Notes under the pieces: model-generated | What the model was told of the DNA's origin: nothing | What the model saw: the letters and a program-made list of their open reading frames with translations, nothing else | The model's database searches: none | Shown: positions 30,771-38,422 of the stretch, one piece after another | Layout: each line of letters begins with the position of its first letter | Position numbering within the stretch: the first letter of the stretch is position 1 | Assembly (NCBI GenBank): GCA_017523925.1 | Contig: JAFWVQ010000008.1 | Location: forward strand, 1 to 38,422 | Length of the DNA stretch: 38,422 nucleotides | Reading direction: 5' to 3' | From: Clostridia bacterium | Lineage (GTDB): Bacteria > Bacillota > Clostridia > Christensenellales > CAG-138 | Program-made: the position numbers and the translations under genes

Positions 30771-31877
30771 ATGAAAATGGGATACTTAAAAACAACAAAG
30801 CCGAATACATTGAAAAGGGGCAAGGCTTTTTACGCCTCCGCTGCCCTGCCAGCTGCGCTTGCCGCAAGAGCTGCGCTTGCCGTGCTTCTTTCGGCGGTCC
30901 TCTTCACGCTGGCCTGCGTTGGGGAAAAGCCGCTCGTGCCCGGCGGAAACATCGTTTCGGTGGATACTCCCGCTCCGAGCGCGGCGGATGGCGGCGGAGC
31001 GAGCACGCCCGAGCCCACGCCCGAGCCCACGCCCGCGCTGTATTCGCTCGTTCGCATCGAAAACTCCAAGCTCAGCGACGGGATGCAGGTGCTTGTGAAC
31101 TATAACCACAGCTATGCGCATACCTCCGCCGTGGAGCAGCTCGTGCGCCCCGTTGAAAAGAGCAGGGAGCTGCTGCTTGCAAAGGCGGACGCGGCGCTGC
31201 TTGACGAGGTGCTTACGGCGCTTCAGGCCTTTGCGGAGGGCTTCTATGAGGTCACGGGCGGCGACCGCCTGCTCGTTACGAGCGCGTTTCGAACGGAGCA
31301 GTATCAGCGCGAGCTGTATGACGATTACGTGAAGCAGCACGGCGAGGAGATGGCGCGCATTTACGTTGCCGATCCCGGCTCGAGTGAGCATCACACGGGC
31401 TATGCCGTGGATCTTTCCACCATGAGCAAGGACGGGCTGCGCATCCCGCTGATCGAGCATGAGCATTTCGATTGGGTGAACGCGCACTGCGCCGATCACG
31501 GCTTCATCCTGCGGTATCCGGTCGGAAGCGAGGAAGTTACCCGCGTTGCCTACGAGCCATGGCATTTCCGCTATCTCGGCAGAACGCACGCCGCGGCCTG
31601 CACCGCTCTTAAAATGGTGTATGAGGAGTACATTGAGCATCTCAAGGTCTACACGATCGAGAGCGGCATGCTCCGCGTTGAGCTCTCCGAAGGCGGCGCG
31701 GAGGTCTCCGTGGCCGAGATAAACGCGCTTCCGTCCTCGGGCCGGCTCATCTATTTCGTGCCCGCATCCGAAGGGGACGAAACAATGCTGCCGATCCCGG
31801 CGGGCTGCAATGATTACAGCGTTTCGGGCAATAATGAGGACGGCTTCATCGTGACCGTTTCGCTCGGCGGCGAGTAG
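30771..31877 (+). CDS. VanY/DacB-type D-alanyl-D-alanine carboxypeptidase lipoprotein
   Basis: A 368-residue zinc carboxypeptidase that trims the terminal D-Ala from peptidoglycan stem peptides. A long N-terminal region leads to a hydrophobic segment and lipobox TLAC (Cys49), then a Pro/Glu/Thr linker (about residues 60-90). The VanY domain has SEHHTGYAVDLS, supplying two zinc ligands (His and Asp) and EPWHFRYLG, with the third His. SAFRTEQYQRELY is the conserved substrate-binding region. A C-terminal domain of about 95 residues follows the catalytic part. The start ATG follows AAGGG; a second ATG two codons on is also possible. It is probably cotranscribed with the ABC exporter; the pair may serve the envelope. 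Confidence 0.92.
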   Translation: MKMGYLKTTKPNTLKRGKAFYASAALPAALAARAALAVLLSAVLFTLACVGEKPLVPGGNIVSVDTPAPSAADGGGASTPEPTPEPTPALYSLVRIENSKLSDGMQVLVNYNHSYAHTSAVEQLVRPVEKSRELLLAKADAALLDEVLTALQAFAEGFYEVTGGDRLLVTSAFRTEQYQRELYDDYVKQHGEEMARIYVADPGSSEHHTGYAVDLSTMSKDGLRIPLIEHEHFDWVNAHCADHGFILRYPVGSEEVTRVAYEPWHFRYLGRTHAAACTALKMVYEEYIEHLKVYTIESGMLRVELSEGGAEVSVAEINALPSSGRLIYFVPASEGDETMLPIPAGCNDYSVSGNNEDGFIVTVSLGGE

Positions 31878-31918
31878 AGCGCCGCTCCCGGTTCGTTATC
31901 GACCGTTAATGGATCGTT

Positions 31919-33319
31919 TTGAAGGTATCAAGAAAAGAAGTTTTTGAAAGCATGCCTGTGCGCCGTGCGGTGCTTGCGCAGATCGTTCCCGCGATCGCAA
32001 GCCAGCTCGTCGCACTTCTGTATTCGCTTGCGGACACGTATTTCGTTGGAATGCTTGATTCGCCCGATCAGACCGCAGCAGTGACGGTGGCGGGCGCGGT
32101 GTTCCTGCTTTTGACGGCGCTTGCAAACCTATTCGGCATAGGCGGCGCAAGCCTCGTTTCAAGGCTGCTCGGGCAAAAGCGGGCGAAGGAGGCGGCGTCT
32201 GTCTCGGTGTTCTGCATCGTGTACGGCGCGGTCGCCGCAGCCGTTTTCGGCGCTGCGGTCGGCGTTTTTTCTGAGCCGATACTGAAGCTTGCCGGCGCGA
32301 AGCAGAGCTCGCTCGAATACGCAAAGGGCTATCTTTTTTATTCGGTCGCGCTCGGCGCGGTGCCGACGGTGCTTACGGCGATCTTCACGAACCTCGTTCG
32401 TTCGGAGGGCGCGTCGCTGCAAGCAAGCATCGGCGCAATGCTCGGCTGCATAATAAACATCGCGCTCGACCCGCTGTTCGTTCTGCCGTTCGGGCTGAAC
32501 ATGGGCGCGGCGGGCGCGGGCGCGGCAACGGCCGTTTCCAACGCCGCCGGTCTCGTCTATTTCGCGGCGCTGGTCGGCTTCGGGCGCAAACGGGGGAGGA
32601 CGGTACTCTCGCTCGACCCGAGGCTGCTTGCATCCGGCAAGGCGCATGCCGGGCAGGTGCTGAAGATCGGCCTTCCGAGCGCGCTGCAGTATCTTTTGAC
32701 GGTGATCGCGGTGTCCGCACAGCTCAGCTTCGTTTCAAAATACGGCAGCGAGGCCGTAGCCGCTGTCGGCATCGCCAAAAAGCTCGATCAGCTCCCGCTT
32801 TTCTTCGCGATCGGCGCCGCAAACGGGCTTCTGCCGCTGATCGGCTACAACTACGCATCGGGCAATTTCGAGCGCACGGAAAAGGCGTTCCGCTTCGGCG
32901 CCGCGATCTCGCTCGGCTTCGCGCTCCTGTGCGTGCTCGCGTATGAGCTGTTCGCGCCGAGCCTCGCCTCGCTCTTCATAAACGACGCAAAAACCGTCGG
33001 TTACGCCGCGTCCTTCCTTCGCAGGATGGTGATAGCGATGCCGATGATGAGCATCTGCTACCCGATGATAACCAAGTTCCAGGCGATGGGCAAGGCGAAG
33101 CAGTCGCTGGCGGTCTCGCTGATGCGAAAGGGCGTGCTTGATATCCCGCTGTACTTCGTGACGGACGCGATAAAGCCCCTGTACGGCTGTATGTGGGTGC
33201 AGCCGATCGTGGACTCCGTTTCGCTTGCCGCCGCCGTTATCCTAAACCGCAGGATAGTGAATGCGGATAAGCGGCAGGCAGCAAAGCAAAGCCGGATCGA
33301 AGCCACGGCTCGGGAATGA
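31919..33319 (+). CDS. MATE-family multidrug/cation exporter
   Basis: A 466-residue membrane exporter of the MATE family with about twelve hydrophobic segments. Family features are AIASQLVALLYSLADTYFVG in the first helix, GGASLVSRLLGQKRAKEA after the second, and NALLFVLPFGLNMGAAGAGA-like and GIAKKLDQLPLFFAIGAANG segments in the middle. It should exchange sodium or protons for cationic compounds or a metabolite. The start is taken as TTG at 31919 because the KEVFESMPVRRAV segment is normal for the family and must be included; the ribosome binding site is poor, so an ATG 33 bases later cannot be excluded. It follows VanY by 41 bases. Confidence 0.88.
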   Translation: MKVSRKEVFESMPVRRAVLAQIVPAIASQLVALLYSLADTYFVGMLDSPDQTAAVTVAGAVFLLLTALANLFGIGGASLVSRLLGQKRAKEAASVSVFCIVYGAVAAAVFGAAVGVFSEPILKLAGAKQSSLEYAKGYLFYSVALGAVPTVLTAIFTNLVRSEGASLQASIGAMLGCIINIALDPLFVLPFGLNMGAAGAGAATAVSNAAGLVYFAALVGFGRKRGRTVLSLDPRLLASGKAHAGQVLKIGLPSALQYLLTVIAVSAQLSFVSKYGSEAVAAVGIAKKLDQLPLFFAIGAANGLLPLIGYNYASGNFERTEKAFRFGAAISLGFALLCVLAYELFAPSLASLFINDAKTVGYAASFLRRMVIAMPMMSICYPMITKFQAMGKAKQSLAVSLMRKGVLDIPLYFVTDAIKPLYGCMWVQPIVDSVSLAAAVILNRRIVNADKRQAAKQSRIEATARE

Positions 33320-33341
33320 GGGGACGAGGGGACGAGGGGAC
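33318..33341 (+). repeat. GAGGGGAC triple tandem repeat
   Basis: GAGGGGAC occurs three times without gaps, beginning inside the MATE stop codon. It may be a slippage-prone tract; no function is seen. Confidence 0.7.
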
Positions 33342-33428
33342 GAGAGAAAGTTCCCGGCATTCCGATCTCGGAAAACACTGTTTATTATCCATTCTTAATC
33401 AAATCGGATACCCGCGGAGGAAAAAACG

Positions 33429-34910
33429 ATGAAAGTGCTTACGATAATACCGCTCGGAACACCCGGCACGATGTCCAAGGCCGGTATGGATGCGCTTGTG
33501 AACAGCCAAAAGCTTATTTTCCAAACCCTTGAGCATCCCTGCGCCGAGTATGCGCTTAAAGCGGCCTGCTTGGATGCGGACAGCGTTATCTCGATGGACG
33601 AATACTATAACGGAAGCTTCGATTTCGATGAGCTAAACGAGGCTATCGCCGCAAGGCTCGCTTCCGCCTTCGATGAGCCCGGCGTTGAGGCCGTAGGCTT
33701 TGCCGTGCTCGGGCGCGGCGCCGGCGCCGATCTTATACGCAAAATTCATATGCGCTTGCCCGAAAAACACGCGGCGCTCAGGATACTGCCCTCCTGCGGC
33801 TTTGCCGAGGCGGCGCTTGCTTCGGCTTTCGGCGCGGGCCTTCCGTATTTTTCGGATTTCGATCTTCGCACGGCGCAGTCGCTGAAGATAAGCGATCCGG
33901 AGCAGCCCCTTGTCATTGAGGAATGCGATACGCTTTTGAGGGCGGGTGAAGTGAAGCTGATGCTCTCGGAGTATTTTCCCGATGATCACGCGCTGTATCT
34001 TGCCAATATGAACGCTGCGGGCGAATACGAAGTTAAAATGCTGCCCGTTTATATGCTCGACCATGCCGAAAACGCGGCTCTTTACGGCGCGGCAACGGTC
34101 ATCATAGTGCCGCCCTGCGAATTGACTCGGCGCAGCCGCCACGGCTTGGAGGCGCTTATGGAGGTCATGCACCGCCTGCGCGCGCCCGGCGGCTGTCCGT
34201 GGGATGCGGAGCAGACCCATTCGAGCCTGCGCTCATCGCTGATCGAGGAGAGCTACGAGGTGCTGGACGCGATCGACCGCGAGGATATGACGGCGCTTGA
34301 GGAGGAGCTCGGAGACCTGCTTTTGCAGGTGGTTTTCCACGCCGTTATCGAGGAGGAGCGAAGCGAATTCACCATGCGCGACGTGGTGACCGGCATAGTG
34401 AACAAGCTCATCTACCGCCATCCGCACGTATTCGGCGATGTTTCGGTGGGCTCGAGCGACGAGGTGCTGACCAACTGGGAGAACCTCAAGCAGAAGGAGA
34501 AGCATCAATCCACCGTTGCGGACGCCATGCGCGCCGTGCCCGCTTCCTTCCCGGCGCTGATGCGCAGCTATAAGGTGCAGAAGAAGGCGGCGCACGTGGG
34601 CTTCGATTGGCCGAACGCACTTGAAGCGCTGCCCAAGGTGCTTGAGGAAGCGGGGGAGGTGCGCGAGGCGATCGAAAGCGGCGAGAGCGCGCATATCTCC
34701 GAGGAGATCGGCGATCTGCTGTTTGCCTGCGTGAACACCGCGCGGCTTTTGAAGGTGGATCCGGAGCTTGCGCTCGGTGAAGCAACGGAAAAATTCATGC
34801 GCAGATTTATCGCGATGGAGGCGCTTATCCTATCGGATGGGCGGCATTTTGAGGGCATGACGCTCGATGAGATGGACCTGTATTGGGAAAAGGTCAAAAA
34901 AAGTGTATGA
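33429..34910 (+). CDS. mazG: MazG nucleotide pyrophosphohydrolase with N-terminal methylase-like domain (YabN type)
   Basis: A 493-residue fusion like Bacillus YabN. Residues 1-225 resemble a tetrapyrrole methylase fold (start MKVLTIIPLGTPGTMSKAGM), probably without methylase activity. Residues 240-490 hold two MazG domains: GGCPWDAEQTHSSLRSSLIE with EESYEVLDAI and EEELGDLLLQVVFHA, which supply the magnesium-binding Glu/Asp cluster, then a second copy (VLEEAGEVREAI, EEIGDLLFACVN). It removes pyrophosphate from non-canonical or damaged nucleoside triphosphates. The start follows CGGAGGAAAAAACG. In many Clostridia it is beside hup, as here. Confidence 0.95.
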   Translation: MKVLTIIPLGTPGTMSKAGMDALVNSQKLIFQTLEHPCAEYALKAACLDADSVISMDEYYNGSFDFDELNEAIAARLASAFDEPGVEAVGFAVLGRGAGADLIRKIHMRLPEKHAALRILPSCGFAEAALASAFGAGLPYFSDFDLRTAQSLKISDPEQPLVIEECDTLLRAGEVKLMLSEYFPDDHALYLANMNAAGEYEVKMLPVYMLDHAENAALYGAATVIIVPPCELTRRSRHGLEALMEVMHRLRAPGGCPWDAEQTHSSLRSSLIEESYEVLDAIDREDMTALEEELGDLLLQVVFHAVIEEERSEFTMRDVVTGIVNKLIYRHPHVFGDVSVGSSDEVLTNWENLKQKEKHQSTVADAMRAVPASFPALMRSYKVQKKAAHVGFDWPNALEALPKVLEEAGEVREAIESGESAHISEEIGDLLFACVNTARLLKVDPELALGEATEKFMRRFIAMEALILSDGRHFEGMTLDEMDLYWEKVKKSV

Positions 34911-34946
34911 AATTCGAAAAAATATGCAAAATATACTAAATAACTA

Positions 34947-34975
34947 TTGATTTTTTCGCTGTTTGCGGCTAAAAT
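34947..34975 (+). promoter_or_regulatory. Promoter for the HU gene
   Basis: TTGATT, 17 bp, TAAAAT, about 115 bases upstream of the HU start. Confidence 0.6.
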
Positions 34976-35089
34976 GGTTAGCGTTGCATTTGGCGATAAA
35001 AAGCCTGCTGCGCGCTAAGCTTTTCCGATTGTTCGGATGCTCGGCGCAGATAATATCAGACACTATTTTAATATATGGAGGAACCATCA

Positions 35090-35368
35090 ATGAACAAGGC
35101 TCAGCTTATTGGCGCGCTCGTTAACAACGCGAAGCTCTCCAGGAGAGATGCTGACGTTGCCGTCAACACCATTTTCGACATCATCGTCGATCAGCTCCGT
35201 CAGGGCGAAAAGGTCCAGATCGTCGGCTTCGGCTGCTTCACCGTTCGCAATCGTCCCGCTCGCAAGGGTCGCAACCCCGCTACCAACGAGTCCATCGACA
35301 TCGAGGCGACCCGCTCCGTAGCCTTCAAGCCCGGCAAGTCCCTCAAGGACGCCATGGAGCAGAAATAA
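35090..35368 (+). CDS. hup: HU family DNA-binding protein
   Basis: A 92-residue histone-like protein that bends and compacts DNA. It starts MNKAQLIGALVNNAKLSRRD and contains the HU signature GFGCFTVRNRPARKGRNPAT, whose arm includes the DNA-intercalating Pro in RNPATN. The ATG at 35090 is chosen because the ribosome binding site GGAGGAACC lies just upstream; an in-frame ATG at 35075 overlaps that site. The gene is followed by a strong terminator. Confidence 0.97.
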   Translation: MNKAQLIGALVNNAKLSRRDADVAVNTIFDIIVDQLRQGEKVQIVGFGCFTVRNRPARKGRNPATNESIDIEATRSVAFKPGKSLKDAMEQK

Positions 35369-35391
35369 GTTCATTAACAAGCTAAAACCTT

Positions 35392-35425
35392 AAACCGCGC
35401 GGCCCCGCTGTGCGGTTTTGCTTTT
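35392..35425 (+). terminator. Terminator after HU gene
   Basis: AAACCGC (35392-35398) pairs with GCGGTTT (35412-35418), then TGCTTTTT. Confidence 0.8.
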
Positions 35426-35527
35426 TGGCGGGGGAGAGCGGCGCGTGTCAAAGCGCGGCATGAAGCCCGAAAACGCTTTATAAAATGGATTTTCGTTATT
35501 AAATTTTTGTCATTTCTGTGAAACGGC

Positions 35528-35555
35528 TTGATTTTTGAAAAAAACATGATAGAAT
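35528..35555 (+). promoter_or_regulatory. Promoter for the ferredoxin gene
   Basis: TTGATT, 16 bp, TAGAAT, about 57 bases upstream of the start codon. Confidence 0.6.
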
Positions 35556-35612
35556 GATTACAGTCGGGCGCGGATGCGCACCGCAAATATTTCCATACCG
35601 GAGGTACTTATC

Positions 35613-35783
35613 ATGGCTTATAAGATCACTGACGCTTGCATCGCATGCGGCGCTTGCGCTGCAGAATGTCCCGTAAACGCTATCGCCGAGGGCGACGGCA
35701 AGTTCGAGATCAATCCCGACGAGTGCATCGAGTGCGGCGCCTGCGCCGGCGTATGCCCCGTTGAGGCTCCCGTTCAGGGCTAA
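35613..35783 (+). CDS. 2[4Fe-4S] ferredoxin
   Basis: A 56-residue clostridial-type ferredoxin carrying low-potential electrons in the cytoplasm. Two cluster motifs are complete: CIACGACAAECP and CIECGACAGVCP, each three close Cys plus a distant Cys-Pro. The start ATG follows GGAGGTACTTATC. It is a single-gene unit with its own promoter and a perfect terminator, consistent with a high-abundance protein. Confidence 0.97.
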   Translation: MAYKITDACIACGACAAECPVNAIAEGDGKFEINPDECIECGACAGVCPVEAPVQG

Positions 35784-35800
35784 TCAAAATCGAACAGGCG

Positions 35801-35836
35801 GCGGGAAGGCTTCGGCCTTCCCGCTTTCTTTTTTTA
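35801..35836 (+). terminator. Terminator after ferredoxin gene
   Basis: A perfect 10-bp stem, GCGGGAAGGC-ttcg-GCCTTCCCGC, followed by TTTCTTTTTTT. Confidence 0.95.
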
Positions 35837-35891
35837 TATGCGCCCGCCCGCCTATATTCTGCTTTCGCCCCGGTTTTTCGCTTTTTACCTA

Positions 35892-35920
35892 TTGATTTTC
35901 GCGAAGAAAGAATGTATAAT
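35892..35920 (+). promoter_or_regulatory. Promoter for the BMP lipoprotein gene
   Basis: TTGATT, 17 bp, TATAAT, 55 bases upstream of the start codon. Confidence 0.8.
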
Positions 35921-35975
35921 TCCTTTTGTGTTCGTTTCTGGCGAACAGATTATTCTTTGGAGGATATGTACCAAA

Positions 35976-37172
35976 ATGAAAAGATTCATCGCACTCCTTC
36001 TGACCCTTGCGCTTGCGCTCGGCACGGCTTCCATGCTTGCCTGCGGCGGCGATCAGAATGCTTCCAAGGACTTCAAGGTCGGCGTCATCCTCATTGGCGA
36101 CGCGAACGAGGGCTACACTTACGCCCACATCGAGGGTATCGAGGCCGCCAAGAAGGCAAACGGTCTCAATGACGATCAGATCATCTATAAGTACAACGTT
36201 CCCGAGGATCAGAAGTGCTACGATGCCGCTATCGACCTCGTTGAGCAGGGCTGCAAGATCATCTTCGCAAACTCCTTCGGCCATGAAAGCTACATGATCG
36301 AGGCCGCGAAGCAGAACCCCGACGTGCTCTTCTGCCATGCGACCGGCCAGACCGCCGCCAAGCAGGAAGGCATGAAGAATATCTTCAACTACTTCACCTC
36401 CATCTATGAAGCCCGCTACGTTTCCGGTATCGTTGCCGGCATGAAGCTCAAGCAGCTCATGGACGAGGGCAAGGTCACCGATCCCTACATCGGCTACGTT
36501 GGCGCATATCCCTATGCAGAGGTAGTTTCGGGCTACACCGCGTTCTTCCTCGGCATCCGCTCCATCGTTCCCGATGCCCATATGGACGTTCATTACACCA
36601 GCGAGTGGTTCAACATAACCAAGGAAGCCGAGGCTGCGAACATGCTCATGGCTCGCGGCTGCGTTATCATAGGTCAGCATGCGGACTCCACCGGCGCTCC
36701 CTCCGCCGTTCAGGCTAAGCTCAAGGCGGGCAGCGAGGTTTACAGCGTTGGCTACAACGTGGACATGCTGAACGTTGCTCCCGACGCCGCGCTCACCTCT
36801 CCGCAGAACAACTGGGGCGCATACTACACCTACGCCGTCAAGACCGCGATGGAAGGCAAGGAGATGAAGCAGGATTGGTGTGAAGGCTACAAGGCGGAGG
36901 CCGTTCAGCTCTCGCCTCTCGGCCCCAACTGCGCTCCCGGCACCAAGGAAGCCGTTGAAAAGGCCATCGAGGACATCAAGAGCGGCAAGCTCCACGTTTT
37001 CGACTGCAACAGCTTCACCGTAAACGGCGAGCACCTCACTTCCTACGACAAGAGCTTCGGCTTTGAGGGCACCGAGCTTATCTGGGACGGCTACTTCCAT
37101 GAGTCCGAGAAGATCTCCGCTCCTCTGTTCGATATCCGTATCGACGGCATCACCGAACTGAACAACAACTGA
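35976..37172 (+). CDS. BMP-family substrate-binding lipoprotein
   Basis: A 398-residue periplasmic-type binding lipoprotein of the BMP/PnrA family, which deliver purine nucleosides or related ligands to ABC importers. The signal ends SMLAC, then the mature protein starts with the family-like KVGVILIGDANEGYTYAH segment, and later shows ANSFGHESYMIEAAKQNPDV, and GQHADSTGAP near the ligand pocket. The start follows TTTGGAGG, with a long 12-base spacing. It is unusual in having no ATPase or permease genes beside it; a terminator follows at once. The transporter genes must be elsewhere, or the protein is a free-standing sensor. Codon usage is strongly biased to C-ending codons, suggesting high expression. 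Confidence 0.92.
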   Translation: MKRFIALLLTLALALGTASMLACGGDQNASKDFKVGVILIGDANEGYTYAHIEGIEAAKKANGLNDDQIIYKYNVPEDQKCYDAAIDLVEQGCKIIFANSFGHESYMIEAAKQNPDVLFCHATGQTAAKQEGMKNIFNYFTSIYEARYVSGIVAGMKLKQLMDEGKVTDPYIGYVGAYPYAEVVSGYTAFFLGIRSIVPDAHMDVHYTSEWFNITKEAEAANMLMARGCVIIGQHADSTGAPSAVQAKLKAGSEVYSVGYNVDMLNVAPDAALTSPQNNWGAYYTYAVKTAMEGKEMKQDWCEGYKAEAVQLSPLGPNCAPGTKEAVEKAIEDIKSGKLHVFDCNSFTVNGEHLTSYDKSFGFEGTELIWDGYFHESEKISAPLFDIRIDGITELNNN

Positions 37173-37192
37173 GCTTATTTCCGATAAAAGGG

Positions 37193-37222
37193 AACCCGTG
37201 CTTCGGCGCGGGTTTCTTCTTT
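37193..37222 (+). terminator. Terminator after the BMP gene
   Basis: AACCCG-t-GC-ttcg-GC-g-CGGGTT (37193-37214) followed by TCTTCTTT. Confidence 0.85.
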
Positions 37223-37243
37223 AATAATATATTGTTTTTCTTT

Positions 37244-37268
37244 GGAATATCCGTGCAAAAAAAGCGTC
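37244..37268 (+). promoter_or_regulatory. Possible ECF-type autoregulated promoter
   Basis: GGAAT (37244-37248) and CGTC (37265-37268) are 16 bp apart, resembling the GGAAC/CGTC elements read by many ECF sigma factors. It lies 55 bases before the sigma gene. Confidence 0.45.
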
Positions 37269-37323
37269 TTTATGTGTGAGATCTCAAGAAGACCTTTCTT
37301 ATCACTCTGAAAGGAGAACGCAA

Positions 37324-37884
37324 ATGGAACAGAACGCCATCATCGAGCTTTTCCGCCGCCGCGACGAGCGGGCGATCGAGGAATGTTCAAAAAGCTACGG
37401 AAAGCTGCTTCACCGCGTTGCCTACAACGTCGTAGGCTCTAATGAGGACGCGGAGGAATGCGTGCAGGATGCGCTTCAAAAGCTTTGGGAAGGCTTTCCG
37501 CGTGAGCAGATAGGCTCGCTCAAGGCATATCTCGTTACCCTTACGCGAAACACCGCCATACAGAGGCTTCGCGCTTCGGCGAGCGAAAAGCGCGGCGGCG
37601 GCGAGTACAGCATAGCGCTTTCGGAGCTGGAGGGCTGCATCCCCTCCCCAAGCAGCGTTGAAGCGGAGGTGGAGGCGCGCGCTCTTGCAAGGGCTATCGA
37701 CCGCTGGCTGACGGAGCTTCCCGCCGAGGACAGGGTGCTGTTCGTTCGCCGCTACCGCATAGGCGATTCGGTTTCCGACCTTGCGGAGGCTTCGGGAATG
37801 CGCCCGAACGCCGTTTCAAAAAGGCTTTACACCCTGCGCGAAAAGCTTCGCAAGCATCTTAGAAAGGAGAATTACATCGTATGA
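37324..37884 (+). CDS. ECF-type RNA polymerase sigma factor
   Basis: A 186-residue sigma factor with only regions 2 and 4. Region 2 is at about residues 23-90 (YGKLLHRVAYNVVGSNEDAE and ECVQDALQKLWEGF), region 4 at about 128-182 (LPAEDRVLFVRRYRIGDSVS then DLAEASGMRPNAVSKRLYTL). It directs RNA polymerase to a small regulon, usually for envelope stress. The ATG at 37324 follows GAAAGGAGAACGCAA; an earlier in-frame start is rejected. Its stop overlaps the start of the membrane protein by four bases (ATGA), the usual arrangement for a sigma factor and its anti-sigma. Confidence 0.95.
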   Translation: MEQNAIIELFRRRDERAIEECSKSYGKLLHRVAYNVVGSNEDAEECVQDALQKLWEGFPREQIGSLKAYLVTLTRNTAIQRLRASASEKRGGGEYSIALSELEGCIPSPSSVEAEVEARALARAIDRWLTELPAEDRVLFVRRYRIGDSVSDLAEASGMRPNAVSKRLYTLREKLRKHLRKENYIV

Positions 37885-38422
37885 GCACGGATATTAGGAA
37901 AAACGATAAGCGTGATTACGTTGAAAAGGTCATGAGCATGACCGATGCGCGCTTTTTAAGCGAAGCGGAGAGCTTCCGCTTTGAAAAGCGCAGGACCCCC
38001 GTTTCCACATGGATCGCCGCCGCCTGCTTCGCGCTGATCTTTGCCGCAGCAGCAATACTTCTGATAAAGCCCCTGCGCGAAAGGCCGGTGGTGATCCCCG
38101 CAAACAGCTCCGAGCCCACGGCGAGCCCCACAGCGGCACCTGCGGAAAAGCTCATTTTCAGCGAAGGAAATGAATTCCCCAACTACGGCGCCAACGTGCT
38201 CGAAAGCTACGATGCGATCGTGCTGGAGTTCCCGAAAGGAAACCCGTATTTTACGGGCGAAGCGAGCCGCGCTCTCGGCGCAAAGCTGCTGCTTCCCAAG
38301 GGCTGGACGGTCCGAAACGGCCTGTTCGAGGGTCTTGGATACTACCCCGCCGAGGAATTCGTTTCCTACTGCATCGCTTCGCGCCCCGGCAACGATATTA
38401 TGAGCGTGTATAACGAAAAGGG
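37881..38422 (+). CDS. Probable membrane-bound anti-sigma factor (partial)
   Basis: An open frame that runs off the window end; 180 residues are visible. The first 40 residues are charged and predicted cytoplasmic (MSTDIRKNDKRDYVEKVMSM), the place where an anti-sigma domain would hold the sigma factor. One membrane helix lies at about residues 43-63 (STWIAAACFALIFAAAAILL), then a Ser/Thr/Pro spacer (about 75-88) and an outer domain of unknown type. The ATG overlaps the sigma stop, so it is translationally coupled. The anti-sigma role is inferred from position and topology; no zinc motif (HxxxCxxC) is seen in the N-terminal part. Confidence 0.8.
   Translation, partial: MSTDIRKNDKRDYVEKVMSMTDARFLSEAESFRFEKRRTPVSTWIAAACFALIFAAAAILLIKPLRERPVVIPANSSEPTASPTAAPAEKLIFSEGNEFPNYGANVLESYDAIVLEFPKGNPYFTGEASRALGAKLLLPKGWTVRNGLFEGLGYYPAEEFVSYCIASRPGNDIMSVYNEK

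Noticed and set aside
35075..35089. Upstream ATG for HU
   Set aside because: It lies in the ribosome binding site of the start at 35090, and HU proteins begin MNKxxL.
35889..37100. Long minus-strand open frame opposite the BMP gene (403 codons)
   Set aside because: It mirrors the codon bias of the BMP gene, covers its promoter and has no recognisable motif.

Overview
The window looks like a chromosomal stretch of an anaerobic, probably gut-associated Bacillota (Clostridia). The evidence is a Clostridia-type gene set (rplU-prp-rpmA with a Prp-cleaved L27, a sodium-pumping oxaloacetate decarboxylase, a clostridial 2[4Fe-4S] ferredoxin, DegV), strong AGGAGG ribosome binding sites, near-consensus sigma-A promoters, and many lipoproteins with Thr/Pro-rich spacers. 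The DNA is fairly GC-rich. I see no phage, insertion sequence, CRISPR array, tRNA or rRNA. The species cannot be told from this sequence.

Layout. 1-3.1 kb: a lipoprotein with a Thr-Glu-Ala-Pro spacer, a membrane protein with a repeated C-terminal motif, and DegV. 3.3-4.8 kb: a VUT-type (YhhQ) queuosine-precursor transporter behind a candidate preQ1-I riboswitch, overlapping an SDR oxidoreductase. 4.8-6.0 kb: a membrane-tethered barnase ribonuclease overlapping its barstar inhibitor. 6.2-7.6 kb: an AT-richer RCC1-repeat lipoprotein. 7.8-10.5 kb: an XRE-type membrane regulator and a CapA-type lipoprotein. 10.7-12.8 kb: PnuC behind a structured leader with a strong terminator, then rplU-prp-rpmA; both units start from near-identical promoter cassettes exactly 1,000 bp apart. 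13-16.7 kb: a lipoprotein C26 glutamine amidotransferase, then LuxE-like and LuxC-like genes. 16.7-20.5 kb: a four-part oxaloacetate decarboxylase sodium pump (OadG, biotin carrier, OadB, OadA). 20.5-23.1 kb: a lipoprotein and a secreted subtilase with a dockerin. 23.2-28.8 kb, minus strand: an RluA pseudouridine synthase, and a MoxR-DUF58 operon with two tandem paralogues that resemble TgpA without its transglutaminase domain. 28.9-33.3 kb: ABC exporter, VanY-like carboxypeptidase, MATE exporter. 33.4-38.4 kb: MazG, HU, ferredoxin, a stand-alone BMP-family binding lipoprotein, and an ECF sigma factor with a membrane partner cut by the window end.

Common threads. There are eight clear or likely lipoproteins, several carrying Thr/Pro linkers that hold a C-terminal domain off the membrane. 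A dispersed repeat (GTGAATA tandem units next to a GAAATTCC/GGAATTTC palindrome) occurs three times. The most interesting loci are the lipoprotein barnase/barstar pair, the preQ1 riboswitch-transporter unit, the transglutaminase-less MoxR operon, the twin promoter/leader cassettes and the luciferase-free LuxE/LuxC pair. All functions are read from sequence and family resemblance; no searches were run.
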